Positions 11,914 to 25,485 of a stretch of 64,000 nucleotides of DNA are shown in pieces. The DNA comes from Iris pallida (taxonomy: Eukaryota > Streptophyta > Magnoliopsida > Asparagales > Iridaceae), in contig JANAVB010010791.1 in assembly GCA_029216955.1 (NCBI GenBank), forward strand, positions 1,930,482 to 1,994,481, read 5' to 3'. Numbering within the stretch: position 1 is the stretch's first letter; each line of letters begins with the position of its first letter. The translations under genes were made by a program, and so were the position numbers. The notes below the pieces were generated by a model. It worked only from the letters and a program-made list of their open reading frames with translations, was not told the DNA's origin and made no database searches.

Positions 11914-14900
11914 CGATGGCGACTATGCTGGGGACTGACTTCTCTACGGCTGAGGAGTTGGTGACGCGATCGGACGCAACCAAACTTGGCTCCATACAAC
12001 AGATGTTGGTCGTCTCCTTCGACCAGCAGGAGTTTGAAGAAATGCTCTCCGATGGGAGCGCTTGCCCTGTCCAGAAGTGAGCCCGCATGAAGAAGGCTCG
12101 CAGGGAGTGGAGGCCCAAATCATTTGCTCCTTCCCAAGCTCTGGAGGAAATGCTCCCTGCTACCCAAAATGACGGGAAAGACTCTCGTGCGGCCCCACTT
12201 CAGACCATAGAGGACTCTGTTGTCCCCAAGTCCGACAGAGGAAAACACTACGATGCTGGACTTGCTAGGGCAAAGAGGAACTCTGTGCGGTCCAAGAAGA
12301 AGGCGCATTAGGGCGCCAGCCACATGAAGAATCATGCGGCCACAGAAGCCAGCCGCATGCAGAAGGCTCATGCGGCCAAAACTTCCAGCCGCATGAAGGA
12401 GGCTCATGCGGCCACGACTGCCAGCCTCATGAAGGAGGCTCATGCGGCCACGACTGCCAGTCGCATACAGACTGCTTATGCAGACACCTCTTCTAGCCGC
12501 ATACAGAAGGTTCATGCGGCCACACATGCCAGTCGTATGCAGACAGCCGGCACGGCCACCAATCCCAGCCGTATTCTATCTGCTCCATGCAGCTCACAGT
12601 CAGTCTTTGAACGCGTCTCATGCGGTCCTGACCTTAGAGGCTCTCACGAGGTTGTGCCAAACTCTGTGATGCACCACTTGGACTCTTCCTACTATGCACT
12701 ATCGGGTGCTAGAGGGAAGAAGTCCAGGACAGCACGGGCTCGTCGAGCTCAGTTAGCTGTCCCAACTTCTGACTATCAGGGCGTCCCGCTGACTATTATT
12801 CGGGGCCCTGATGGAAAGTTGTATAAAACTATCCGTGTCCTGGCCCCTGCGGCCAACAAACAGGATAGTTATCAAGAATTTCCCAACAATGATCAAGGGC
12901 AAGTACTCGTACTATCCCCACATCAGGGAGCAGACAGGACGCCAACACACTCATGTGCTCAGGACTCCCGGGCCCACAAAACGAGTGATTTATGCAACGT
13001 GATTCTTCACAAACGCAAGGAAAGAGACAAAAATTTGGTGTGCAGAGAATCCTTTCGTGGACATCACTGCACTCAAGTTATTGTCAACTGCTGCTGCAGC
13101 AAGGCGGCCACTCAAGAGGACCGGCGATCCGTCTTCCAACGACTGCAACACCCAAGCTCAGAAGACGAAATGTTTCTCGTCGTCTCCTGTAATTCTTCTC
13201 AGAAGATCCCTGGCAGCAGAAAAGGGAAGAAAACAAATGTCTCCAGCCCAAAAACCTCAACCAAGAAACTCTCTTCTAAGCGGTTGTCCATGACCGTTAC
13301 AGGAGAAGTTTTCCAAGGTACTCGCTCAAAGATGAAATCTGCCACACTTGGAGATTTATTGTCCATATTTTTGGGAGGCACTGGAGCTGGGGGTAGCACT
13401 CCTTCGAACATCCACGACAATCCGGTGTTCCAAGAAGATAATCCAGGGGAAACAGTTCCCCCAACAGATACAGCAGGTTCAAACGTCCCCGAGGACGTCT
13501 ACAACTCTTAAGACGAGGCAAGCTCTGAAGCTGGAGGTACCACTCCTTCTGAGTCCGAACCAGAGGAGAACATTCCCACATACCCTAGCGACTTCTCTGT
13601 ACAAGGGTATGCCTCAGAGGGCACGTCCTCAACCGTTCCTTCCATCTCTCCTCATGTGAGGACGGTGTTCATGACGGACAGCAACCAAGACGGTCACAGT
13701 GATCGCCAACGCATCGACACTCTGGAGGCCATACTGCATGCCTTGGTCAAGTTCGTGGACGAGATTAAAGCGGCCCTTCTAACTCTGCAAGGAAGGATGC
13801 CTGGCCAAACAAGCTTGGGTCCCGCGGTCAATGCGGACTAAAACTCGGCTACACCAAACCCGGGCGACAATCCTTCGACAACATCGGCTCCCACTGCTAC
13901 AGACGAGGCTAGGAGGCAAGACGAGGGGTCCAGGAGCTCCGGGCCATGTTCCACGCCCGAGAAACTTGTCAGGACCTCAGGATACGACAACCGTATCTGG
14001 CTGCATGGAGAGATATTCCCTTCCCACCAAGATATAAACCATTCAACATCAATCCATATGATCGAAAGACTTCTGCAAGCAGGTACATCACCTACTTCGA
14101 AGTCATAATCGACCATCTGCCTCATGACGACGCCATCCTTATGCGGTTGTTCATTGGAGCATTGGAAGGGGTCGTCTTCGACTGGTACCACAACTTGTCG
14201 GACAACTGCATCCATTTCTTCGCCAGCTTCAAACATATATTCCTGGAGAGGTTCTACGAAGTAGGACAAGACGTGACGATATCCACCCTCATGGACGTTA
14301 TTCAAGGAGAAAAGGAGTTGACAAGGAACTATATTGAGCGATTTTGCCAAACCGCGATGAAGTTGCCTTCCGGTAACCCTGATTCCTCCCTGATTGAAAT
14401 TTGCCAAAAGAGGCTGCTCCCCATAATCAGCCTCTGGATGGGCGAGAGTCAATTCAAGGACTGGAGACATTCATCATCAGTGCCACTGGCACAGAAGACA
14501 GGTTGAAGAAAGCTCACCAATTGGGACTGCACATCTCGGAGGGAGAGGACAAGGGTAAACGCTCTAATGCCAACAACAACAACGGAGGCAATTCCTCCAA
14601 TAATCGAGACAACAAAGGCAAGCAGGCTATGGTAGCCGACACAGCCCAGAAGCCTGAACCAAAGCTAGCAGAAAAGCAGTGGCCTCAGATGACTTACTCC
14701 TTCGAAGACGGCCATGTCAAGCCCATCTTGGACATGCTCATACAAGAAGGTAGAATTTAGCTCCCTCCCCTAAGGCATGAACCTCATCTTGCAGAGATGG
14801 ATAGCCCCAAGTACTGCCACTACCATCACTATGTTCACCATACTACACAAGACTGCTACCAACTGAAGCGATACATCCAACATCTCGTCGATTCTAAGGC

Positions 14901-15569
14901 CTTGGCCATTGATTTCGAAGAGGTGACCGTGGCAACCAACATTGTGTCAGTACAATTCGGCAGCTTCCCTCCGACAAAGACTTAAGATGGAGTAGTACCC
15001 ATCCCCAGAGCAAAGATGGAGGTCGCTAACCTTCCACCTCCTTGAGACCAGGCTGTTGGTCTAGTGCCCCTTACCACATCACGATGGGAGGTCATGTGGG
15101 TCCATCCGGATTTGGTACCTGAAGTGACTCAGTCTGTACCACCCTCCACCAGCAAGAAGAAGAGTGGGAAAGTCAAATCATGTCGCACAATTTCGGCAGA
15201 GGTCGAAGAAGCTACGGCTGTCGTCACCCGGTCAGGTGCCCAATCCTAACCTACACCGGATTACTCGGCTGAAGGTCATCAGCCGGCTACTGCTGATGCT
15301 CCAGGACCTTCTCAGCCTCCGACGACCGACAAGCCTAGGCCGAAGGAGACTCGCTTTGACAAGTGGCTCCGAAGAGAGATGCCTTATGGGCTGGAGAGGC
15401 CCTACAACTTTGACATCTTAGCATAATTGGCCAACACACCGGCCAAATTATCGCTATACGAGCTCCTGAGCCTCTCCAAAGATGTTCGCGTCGCACTGAG
15501 CGAGGCACTCCAGAATGCCGACGCATATCTGGCTCAGTCCAATCTCACTGGGGAAAGCTCGCCTGCAGA
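11904..15569 (+). pseudogene. gag: Element A gag, degenerate, cut by insertion of B
   Basis: Structural protein gene of a Tat element. The ATG at 11904 lies inside the LTR, and the frame crosses the primer-binding site. After an early TGA at 12078 the same frame reopens at 12087, 12324 and 13656. The N-terminal part is low-complexity, with a repeated SRMxxAHAAT-type pattern (12324-12600), followed by an NCCC cluster near 13085. The capsid-like retrotransposon gag region spans about 13975-14480 (PPRYKPFNINPYD, WYHNL). A CHYHxYVHHxTxxC zinc-ligand-like motif lies near 14815. Frameshifts occur near 13920 and 14460, with several stops (13509, 13839, 14758). Relative to C and D it has about 38 extra in-frame codons at 12865-12985. 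B is inserted at 15569/15570. Confidence 0.85.
11917..11935 (+). promoter_or_regulatory. Primer-binding site of A
   Basis: tggcgactatgctggggac begins 3 bp after the LTR end. The same site reads TGGCGACTCTGCTGGGGAC in C and D, so A has one change. Position and the leading TGG fit a tRNA 3'-CCA primer site. I did not identify the tRNA. Confidence 0.75.
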
Positions 15570-18500
15570 TGTAACGCCCCAGTCCCAAAATACGTAGAAC
15601 TAGGAACAAAGCATGCCAGCTGCATATATATGAGATATACTCCAATATATGAAAATCTTGAATTTACACATAAGCTGTATTGCGAATAATAATAACAAAC
15701 AGTTACAGGTAAAAGCTATATCTCATCCACAGTAAATATAAAGAAAATGGTAACTCACGAATCAAAGTAAATGCCAAAATATAACTGTTGACCGGGCGGA
15801 GACAAATCCACTACCGGTACTAGACTAAACTGAAGGGAAATAGAGTCCAACCTCTAAGATAAATAGAATAAAAAATGATGACTAAATAGGCTCCTCGACC
15901 TAATAGGGACAGCTGTGATAAGAAGTTACTACTCGCTCGAGCGTGAAGGATGAGTCTATACCAGAGCCATACTCCTGCGGAAAGTCCTGCACACCTATAC
16001 CTGGAGAGACCACCAGGTCCTCAGAGGGACTTAACAAGATACAAAAAGAACATGCCACATAAACTGAATAAATACTGCTCAATAAAAAAAAGTAAAATCA
16101 GATCATAACATGGTCCAATCCACACCTACTGAACTAGCCTACCATCCCCCCAACCAAACAAGGACAAGAGATGGTAAACTAATTCACGGTGATGTAACTT
16201 CCCATGCTATGAATCCAATATGGTATCCGGACCCCAAGAAGGTTCAATACCTTCTCATCGAAGTAGTAAGCCACACCTATAACCAAACAAGGACAAGATG
16301 TGGCAAACTAGTCTGCGACAAGTTATTGTTCCTAGCCACGGTCAGATACAAGTACCCAAACCAAAAGTACTCGTACCTAACGGATAAAAGTGCCTAACCG
16401 TTCTAAGTGAAATGTAGTTAAGAACAATCCTTCCTGTGCATGGGCCCTGGCTAAATAGAATCGGCATAGTCCCTCCTTGGGCACCAGAGGCCCCATCAGT
16501 AAGAGTATGACGTTCCGTAGAATCGCCAGTGGCCGTCAGTAATCATAGGTAATCTGACCCGCGTCTCCGGCGGAGCTCACGGGTTACAAAAGGGGAAAGT
16601 GCATCGAAGCCCATACGCTAAGGAATTGTCCTTCCCGTCCAATGCCTACTACGTTGTATCCACAACAGTGAACCTCTATAACCTCTAAGTCAAACTAGCA
16701 TGCAACCTCTATTAGCGGTTATTCCTATCGCATGGCTTATACGCACCGGTGGCCAGCCAGTCACGCATGTCCTTGTTCTACATACGACACACAACTTCGT
16801 GTTACAACGTGTCAAGGCCAATGAATGCAACACACAAAGGTGGCCCTTTAAATCTAGGTTTAATGTGTAAGAAAACTAATACATACCAGGAAATATAAAT
16901 GAACAGTAAGTTCTAACAGGTTATGCCATGTATCACAGTTTATTTTGCATAAGAAAAATAGTGAATAATGCATAAAATATAAGCTAAAATAAATAAACAA
17001 TTGGTGGCAAGGTATCTTGCCTGGAGGTAGTGTGCAGAATGGCGACGCCTGGTAACTTAAATCATCAGAATATGGAAGCACTGAAAGCCAACTTTTAGGA
17101 ACGACCACGGATGCTGAAATAAACATCACGAACAGATTTGGCATAAAAAAATACCTAGGAAATGCCTGTCCAAAAGTCTAATTCTGGAACAGGGGCAAAA
17201 TCATAATTTCGGGTCAAAACGATGTCCGTCCGTTGGACCCGTTTTGTACCGAAACGCATGCCAGAACCTTCGACCTCTAAAGTCATCAAACTATATGTCT
17301 ACGGAATCCGGTTTGAGGAGATGAACCCAACCGTATGTCCAAAGTTGGATTCTGGCGGGCCGTGCACAAAATCGCCCGTAAGAGCCGGTCGCGGGCCCGC
17401 CAATTTGACGTTCCAATCAACCTTCTCAGAATCGAACCAAACTTGGCATACAGGACCAGAATAAATGATACAGGTCCTTGATGGCGCAAGTTTACGTATC
17501 GATTCGACGAACGTGCACGAAGTTATGGGTTAGTTTGCAAAACGTCGATACGGGGGTATCTCGACGGATACGCACTGATTTCGCCGCGTACACACAACGA
17601 AATCGAGTCCCGTCAGTTCCCACACGTCGGTAACATCCATACGCGCCTTTCGATGCGTATAGTGCACGACCACGTCGCCTGGTTTGTCGGGACGCAGGCC
17701 GTATCGGTTAATTTTCCTAAAATTTATAGTTTTTAAAAACTATTTTTCCTAAACTTTGGGTTCGAAGTTCATGGCATAGAATGAACAAAAATTTAAACTA
17801 AAGAAAGGACTCGTAGTTCTACAGGTGGTCTATTTCACTGCTTAATTATTTTTGGAATAATCCTACTAGGTTGACAGGAAAATGCCACTAAACAGGGGTA
17901 CATGGATTTGTGTATACTGTTGTAAAAATCAGTTTTTTCAGAATATTTGCATCGAATTTTCGACGTGATGGTTCGACAATAAAGAAAACCAATTGTTGGG
18001 TTGTCTAGGGGGTCAGGTGGGCTATCTACGACAACTCGCAGCGTCGAAAAATATGAATTGTACGTGACGAATTGAATTGGTGAAGAGAGGTACCTTGCGG
18101 CTGAACGAAAACAGAGTTTCCTCTGTTCGATACGGATTTCAGGTGATCGACGACGACGTGCGCGACAAGCAGGTGGTACAGTCGTCTGGGACTATGCGCC
18201 TAGGTTTTAGGGTGCTGCTCGAAGGGTCTGGGTCGGAGATTAGCTCTCCAGGTTTGAGATCCAAGAAGTTTCTCTCTTATTTATTTTTTCGAGAATACGC
18301 ATGTTATACCGAAGGTTTTAAATCCAAAATTGGATAAATTCCAATTAAATTTGAATTGGATTCGATGTAATCTTGTGGAGAATATGGTAGGAGTCCTATA
18401 GGAAAAGATTTGGGCTGATTTGATCGAGATTTGAAGATTTTTGGATCGGCCATGCCTTCGGATTTCATCTGCGGGCTATAATCGGTTTTGCCTTATAAAT

Positions 18501-19311
18501 ATATATCGCAAGATATTCAATATCTCGCGATAAATTGAAATATTTTTTTTTATCAAACAAACAGAGCAGCTGAGCTGCTGTTGGGGTCGGTCCCTTGGGA
18601 TTTCATGGGTTGGGGAGAGCACGCACTGTTCAAAGAACAGTGCAGCGCATTTATATATATATAACTATGGATGTAATATAATATTTATATATTTATATAT
18701 ATACACAATAAAAATCTAATTAAATCTATAAAAAAAATCCTAATTTCCTAAGATATTACTACCATACTCAAAATAAATACTTTGTATAAATTTACCTGCT
18801 ATAATAACATGTCTATTAAATAAATTATTAAATAGATTACAAAGCTCATTAAAATCTTCATACGATAATTTAAAATAAACATAATAATAACAACAATAAT
18901 AATAATATAATAATAATAATAATAACAATAAAAATAACAACGAATTAACAGGGGTATGAATATTAGGGGAGTGTAAATAATAATATTACTTTTGCCAAGA
19001 ATATAAATTTTTAAGTCCCATAAATAATAAATAATTTAAATAAACATTAAAATAAAAAGATTGTCATAATTTGTTTTCATAATTTAAACAACTAACTAAT
19101 CCCAATAAAATAAATCTATTAGCACCCACCGCTAATATGCTAGTCAAGGCACTTAGCTGTAGTGGCCGTACCATATTGTCTAATCAGTGTATAACCCAAA
19201 CTGAGCATGACTAAGATAATATTTATAGATTTATTAATGAAACAATTTAAAAACAAAATATTTAAGTAATAAAATATAAACAAAAATCCTCCAAAATTTT
19301 GGGGGATTACA
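15570..19311 (-). repeat. Element B 3' LTR
   Basis: 3742 bp. In element orientation it is the downstream LTR. It begins TGTAATCCCCC at 19311 and ends GTTACA at 15570. TA and TAA microsatellites here are short (about 18651-18662 and 18886-18932) compared with the partner LTR. Confidence 0.93.
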
Positions 19312-19345
19312 TCCGACCCAACTTATAAAAATTTCGTCCTCGAAA
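19312..19345 (-). promoter_or_regulatory. Polypurine-tract region of B
   Basis: On the minus strand cgaggacgaaatttttataa precedes gttgggtcgga and then the LTR TGTAATCC. The purine run is weak compared with the usual aaggaggggaga, so priming may have been impaired or the site has mutated. Confidence 0.5.
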
Positions 19346-20180
19346 TTAAAATAACCTTATAAAAAAATATGACAATAAATCTTAATAAAAATATAATGGG
19401 CTGAATACGAAGGGAGAGCAGGTAGTCAATCCGTAACTCTGTTTTCTTAAAGATGGAGGAGGTATTTATACAAGGATCTTAAACTGGCACCATATTCTAC
19501 ATGACAAGGTCTTCTTGGTCTCGCATGAATCATGGATATTCAGTTCATCTGATGGAATGGCTCGATATTGCATGGTTAAACAATAATGGGATGAAATTGA
19601 TGTCTATAGTTCTTTCTAAGAAATCGGGTTATACATGTGGTGTAATTGAAATAAAGCACATAATATTGTGTTTTGTGGAACAGGTATGTCATGCGTGTAG
19701 GGAGGCTCGTCTAGTTCCTGTAAATAAAGTTTGTTGGAAGAAAATGGCTAATGTTGTGCTTCAAACATCAAAGTCACGGTAAGGTATCGAAATGAAATGC
19801 GTAGAGATTGGGTGATTTCCACACATCTAAAGCATACGAGTGTTGTTGACGGAGGCACGAATTTTTAAGGCACGCCATTCAAGATTTCTAACGAAGAAGC
19901 CAAGAGTTCTATTTATAAGCTTGCTATAGTCATGATATTTCTAATGGTACCAAAGATAGTGCTCATGCATGTTGCCTAAGTTACTGAATGTATTGCTCAT
20001 TGCTAAGCCATGACTAAATAAAGATTAAGGGTATAAGTAGAATAATACCTGCCATATCTCTAATCTCAGGATGGGGGTTTATCATAGCCATGGTAAATGC
20101 TTATCCTTGCCTCGACGGCTCGGGGCAATCGATAATCCTATGTTGTTACGATCCGCACCTCAAGCATAAGCAGAGACGAA
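19346..20180. other. Residual internal sequence of B with no recognised domain
   Basis: This lies where protease to integrase should be. The + strand frame at 19501-19782 has no family resemblance. I found no DTG, YxDD or D,D35E pattern on the minus strand, so pol was deleted or replaced. Confidence 0.55.
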
Positions 20181-20184
20181 TCCG

Positions 20185-21290
20185 ACATCCGTCTTGAATG
20201 TGGCCCTTTTTCCTGCAGTAGTTGCAGGTGGGCTTCTGATAGGGTGTGGGTCTCTGTTGGTACTGTCCTATAGGCCTCCTCGTTGGCCCACCTTGAGTCG
20301 CCCTAACTGGTGCAGCTACCAGTGTGGGGCGCCTCTGTGCCTGCTGTTCCTTGCGAAGAAGCTCCTAGGTACGTGCTTCCAACAGGACAGCTGCATGAGA
20401 GACTCGAGACTGTGTAGTAGTGAAAGTCTTAAGTTCTGGTGCGAGCCCCTGGTAGAATCTTCTTGCCTTCTCCAGCTCTGTCGGGATTAACGTCTCACAA
20501 AATTTACTCAAACGGCTGAACTCTGCATCGTACTCATCTACCGACATGTTCTCTTGCTTCAGATGAAGGAACTGGTCATAGAGAGTGTCTCGAACGTGGA
20601 TGGGGAAAAACCTCTCATAAAATAGATCGTAGAACTTCTTCTATGTGATTCCAGTGCCCAGTCGCCTCTCTTCAGCCTTCCACCAGTGATGAGCATTATC
20701 TTCTAGGAGTAAGTCGACTGCTGTCATCCAATCATGTGCTGGCAACTAGGAAGCCTTCAAGTATTTCTCTGTGCTGATAAGCCATGCGGAAACTTCTAAG
20801 GGACCCTCAGTACCCTTAAATTTCTTAGGGCCCATGTCGATGAAGTCTGCAATGGAGCCCAGATATGGTTATGGAGCTGGAGTTGCATCTAGTACCGGGG
20901 CTGGTGGTAGAGATCTAGCTAAGTAGGTCATCATGCTCTGCCTCAACAGTTCCATTTGTTGCCACTGAGATTGTAGCATAGTATACATAAACTGGGTGCT
21001 CGGGTCCGCATCAGTCGAAAGTGGAGGCAGTTGGGGTCTGGTCTGTGGTGAAAACTGTTGAGGAAAAGGTGATGGTGCAGTCTCTCCTGGGGTACTACAG
21101 TAGTTTGCTCAACCTGGCTGACTGGGGGCACTTGGGCTTCCTGCTGTACCGTCGATGGGTTCGTGGTATTCTGCTGAGGCTTTAGCTGATACGGAGTCAT
21201 CGGGGTCATTAGGGAAACTTGTTCTTCCTGGGAAGTCGCATCACGAGATGTGATTGCCAGGCGAGAGGTGTGTCCGCTGTATAAAGTCAT
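20185..21290 (-). pseudogene. gag: Element B gag with CCHC zinc knuckle, broken
   Basis: The likely start is the ATG at 21290, preceded by a leader of about 757 bp after the LTR. The first 115 codons are Gln/Pro/Thr-rich and end in a frame break. The capsid region, about 20840-20350, reads WWKAEERR and FYERFFP and continues through MSVDEYDAEF, RLSKFCETLIP and ARRFYQGL. This is the Retrotrans_gag pattern of chromoviruses, here with two in-frame TAG stops. The zinc knuckle CNYCRKKGHIQDGC (CX2CX4HX4C) is at 20226-20185. The gag identity is secure, and the protein is not intact. Confidence 0.85.
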
Positions 21291-22047
21291 ATTGCTGGTA
21301 CGAAGATAAGGGCAATGTTAGAATATATTCAGATAAGTTTTGAGTTAAGCAATTGAAAGAGAGTTTAATAAAGAATTCAAAATGTCAACAACACGTGGAT
21401 AAGATCCTAGCGGGCGAATATGTTAAGCTAACCATATCTCAATCCATGTAGAATCATACGAAAGGCGAACCAAATGCATTATGGTTGATTAGACCACAAT
21501 ACACCAGTTCTGATAGGACAATGTATTCGTGGGCGCCCACAAACATATGTCCTGAACAAGCTCGATGAAAGAGTAAGCTCGCAAAACTAGACTATAATAG
21601 CAACATTAGTCAAGGTAGTTCAATTACAAATACGCAAGATAATGATGAAAGAAAATATAAATAGCTTAAGCTACTTAAGAATCTAAGTCGTGTCCGGTAT
21701 TCGTGCCTATGCAGTCGTCGTACTGTCTTCTTGTCTAAGGCCCTGGTTAAAGTCAAGGAAGTTAGGTTGTGAGGCTTCCTACCCAACTTATAGGAGTTGA
21801 ACTAGTAGTGTGATTGAATGGTGGAACATGACGACCTAGTACGCACGAAAGTGGGGTAGGGATTTACGGAAGAATAATTTAACAAGCAGGAACCAAGTTA
21901 GACAGTTGGGAGTTCGAAATGAAAGCGAGATAGAATGTCATATATATGGATGAGATCCTAAATTTTCTAATCCTATATGCAGGCTTGCTTGATACGGTAA
22001 AGTAACCAAACAATTTATCTTGACCTGCATGGTCCAACACAAAAATA
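21291..22047 (-). other. Leader of element B, no obvious primer-binding site
   Basis: In element orientation the LTR end at 22048 is followed by tatttttgtgttggaccatg, not by the tggtatcagagc (initiator Met tRNA) expected for most chromoviruses. The 757-bp leader has no credible frame. The site may be mutated or the leader replaced. Confidence 0.5.
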
Positions 22048-25000
22048 TGTAACGCCCCAGTCCCAAAATACGTAGGACTAGGAACGAAGCATGCCAGCTG
22101 CATATATACGAGATATACTCAAATATATGGAAATCTCGAATTTACACATAAGCTGTATTGTGAATAATAATAACAAACAGTCACAGGTAAAAGCTATATC
22201 TCATCCACAGTAAATATAAAGAAAATGGTAACTCGCGAATCAAAGTAAATGCCAAAATGTAACTGTTGACCGGGTGGAGACAAATCCACTACCGGTACTA
22301 GAATAAACGGAAGGGAAATAGAGTCCAACCTCTAAGATAAATAGAATAAGAAATGATGACTAAATAGGCTCCTCGACCTAATAGGGACAACTATGATCAG
22401 AAGGTACTACTCGCTCGAGCGTGAAGGATGAGTCTATACCGGAGCCATACTCCTGCGGAAAGTCCTGCACACCTATACCTGGAGAGATCACCAGGTCCTC
22501 AGAGGGACATAACAAGATACAAAAAGAACATGCCACATAAACTGAATAAATACTGCTCAATAAAAATAAGTAAAATCAGATCATAATATGGTCCAATACA
22601 CACCTACTGAACTAGCCTACCATCCTCCCAGCCAAACAAGGACATGAGATGGTAAACTAATTCACGGTGACGTAACTTCCCACGCTATGAATCCAATATG
22701 GTATCCGGACCCCAAGAAGGTTCAATACCTTCTCATCGAAGTAGTAAGCCACACCTACAACCAAACAAGGACAAGATGTGGCAAACTAGTCCGCGACAAG
22801 TTATTGTTCCAAGCTACAGTCAGATACAAGTATACAAACTAAAAGTACTCATACCTAACGGATAAAGGTGTCTAACCGTTCTAAGAGAAATTTAGTTAAG
22901 AACAATCCTTTCTGTGCATGGGCCCTGGCTAAATAGGATCGACATAGTCCCCCCTTGGGCACCAGAGGCCCCATCAGTAAGAGCATGACGTTCCGCAGAA
23001 TCGCCAGTGGCCGTCAGTAATCATGGGTAATCTGACCCGCGTCTCCGACGGAGCTCACGGGTTACAAAAGGGAAAAGTGCATCGAAGCCCATACGCTAAG
23101 GAATTGTCCTCCCCGCCCAATGCCTACTATGTTGTATCCACAACAGTGAACCTCTATAACCGCTATGTCAAACTAGCATGCAACCTCTATTAGCGGTTAT
23201 TCCTATCGCACGGCTTATACGCACCGGTGGCCAGCCAGTCACGCTTGTCCGTGTTCTACATGCGACACACAACATCGTGTTACAATGTGTCAATGCCAAT
23301 GAATGCAACACACAAATGTGGTCCTTTAAATCTAGGTTTAATGTGTAAGAAAACTAATACATAGCAGGAAATACAAATGAACAGTAAGTTCTAACAGGTT
23401 ATGCCATGTATCATAGTTTATTTTGCATAAGAAAAATAATGAATAATGCATGAAATATGAGTTAAAATAAATAAATAGTTGGTGGCAAGGTATCTTGCCT
23501 GGAGGTAGTGTACAGAGTGGCGACGCCTGGTAACTCAAATCGTCAGAATAGGGAAGCACTGAAAGCCAAATTTTACGAACGACCTTGGATGCTGAAACAA
23601 ACATCACGAACAGATTTGGCATAAAAGAAAGACCTAGGAAACGCCTGTCCAAAAGTCTAATTCTGGAACAGGGGCAAAATCGTAATTTCGGGTCAAAACG
23701 ATGTCCGCCGTTGGACCCGTTTTGCACTGAAATACGTGCCAGAACCTACGGTCTATAGAGACATCAAACTACATGTCTACGGATCTGGTTTGAGGAGACG
23801 AACCCAACCGTATGTCCAAAGTTGGATTCCGGCGGGCCGTGCACAAAATTGCCCGTAAGAGCCGGTCGCGGGCCCGCCAATTTGGCGTTCTAATCAACCT
23901 TCTCAGAATCGGACCAAACTTAGCATTCAGGACCGAAAAAATGATACGGTCCTTATGGCTCAAGTTTTGCATTGATTCGACGAACGTGTACGAAGTTATG
24001 GGTTAGTTTGCAAAACGTCGATACGTGGGTATCTCAACGGATACGCACTGATTTCGCCGCGTACACACAACAAAATCGAGTCCCGTCAGTTCCCACACGT
24101 CGGTAACATCCATACGCGTCTTTCGATGCATATAGTGCACGTCCACATCACCCGGTTTGTCGGGGCGCACGCCGTATCGGTTAATTTTCCTAAAATTTAT
24201 AGTTTTTAAAAACTGTTTTCCCTAAACTTTGGGTTCGAAGTTCATGGCATATAATGAACGAAAATTTAAACTAAAAGAAAGGACTCTTAGTGCTACTGGT
24301 GGTCTATTTCACTGCTTAATTATTTTTGGAATAATCCTACTAGGTTGACAGGAAAATGCCACTAAATAGGGGTACATGGATTTGTGTATACTGTTGTAAA
24401 AATCAGTTTTTTGGGAATATTTGCATCGAATTTTCGACGTGATGGTTCGACAATAAAGAAAACCAATTGTTGGGTTGTCTAGGGGGTCATGTGGGCTATC
24501 TACGACAACTCGCAGTATCGAAAAATATGAATTGTACGTGATGAATTGAATTGGTGAAGAGAGGTACCTTGCGGCTGAACGAAAACAGAGTTTCCTCTGT
24601 TCGATGCGGATTTCAGGTGATCGACGACGACGTGCGCGACGAGCAGGTGGTGCAGTCGTCTGGGACTGTGTGTCTAGGGTTTAGGGTGCTGCTCGGAGGA
24701 TCTGGGTCGGAGATTAGCTCTCCAGGTTTGAGATCCAAGAAGTTTCTCTCTTCTTTATTTTTCGGAGAATACGCAGGTTATACCGAAGGTTTTAAATCCA
24801 AAATTGGATAAATTCCAATTAAATTTGAATTGGATTCGATGTAATCTTGCGAAGAATATGGTAGGAGTCCTATAGGAAAAGATTTGGGCTGATTTGATCG
24901 AGATTTGAAGATTTTTGGATCGGCCATGCCTTCGGATTTCATCCGCGGGCTACAGTCGATTTTGCCTTATAAATGTATATCCCGAGATATTCAATATCTC

Positions 25001-25121
25001 GCGATAAATTGAAATATTTTTTATATCAAACAAACAGAGCAGCTGAGCTGCTGTTGGGGTCGGTCCCTTGGGATTTCATGGGTTGGGAAGAGCACGCACT
25101 GTTCAATGAACAGTGCAGCGC

Positions 25122-25173
<52 letters not shown>

Positions 25174-25399
25174 CTATGGATGTAATATAATATTTATATA
25201 TGTATATATATACACAATAAAAATCTAATTAAATCTATAAAAAATCCTAATTTCCCCAAGATATTACTACCATACTCAAAATAAATACTTTGTATAAATT
25301 TACCTGCTATAATAACATGTCTATTAAATAAATTATTAAATAGATTACAAAGCTCATTAAAATCTTCATACGATAATTTAAAATAAACATAATAATAAC

Positions 25400-25485
<86 letters not shown>

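Noticed and set aside
19501..19782. 93-residue + strand ORF inside B
   Set aside because: Antisense to the element, no recognisable domain, and not matched elsewhere in the window.
22010..22047. Met-tRNA primer-binding site for B
   Set aside because: No tggtatcagagc or close variant is present next to the LTR end.
24551..24811. 86-residue + strand ORF conserved with 18077-18337
   Set aside because: The two lie at the same place in the two LTRs of B, so similarity follows from LTR duplication. No family resemblance.
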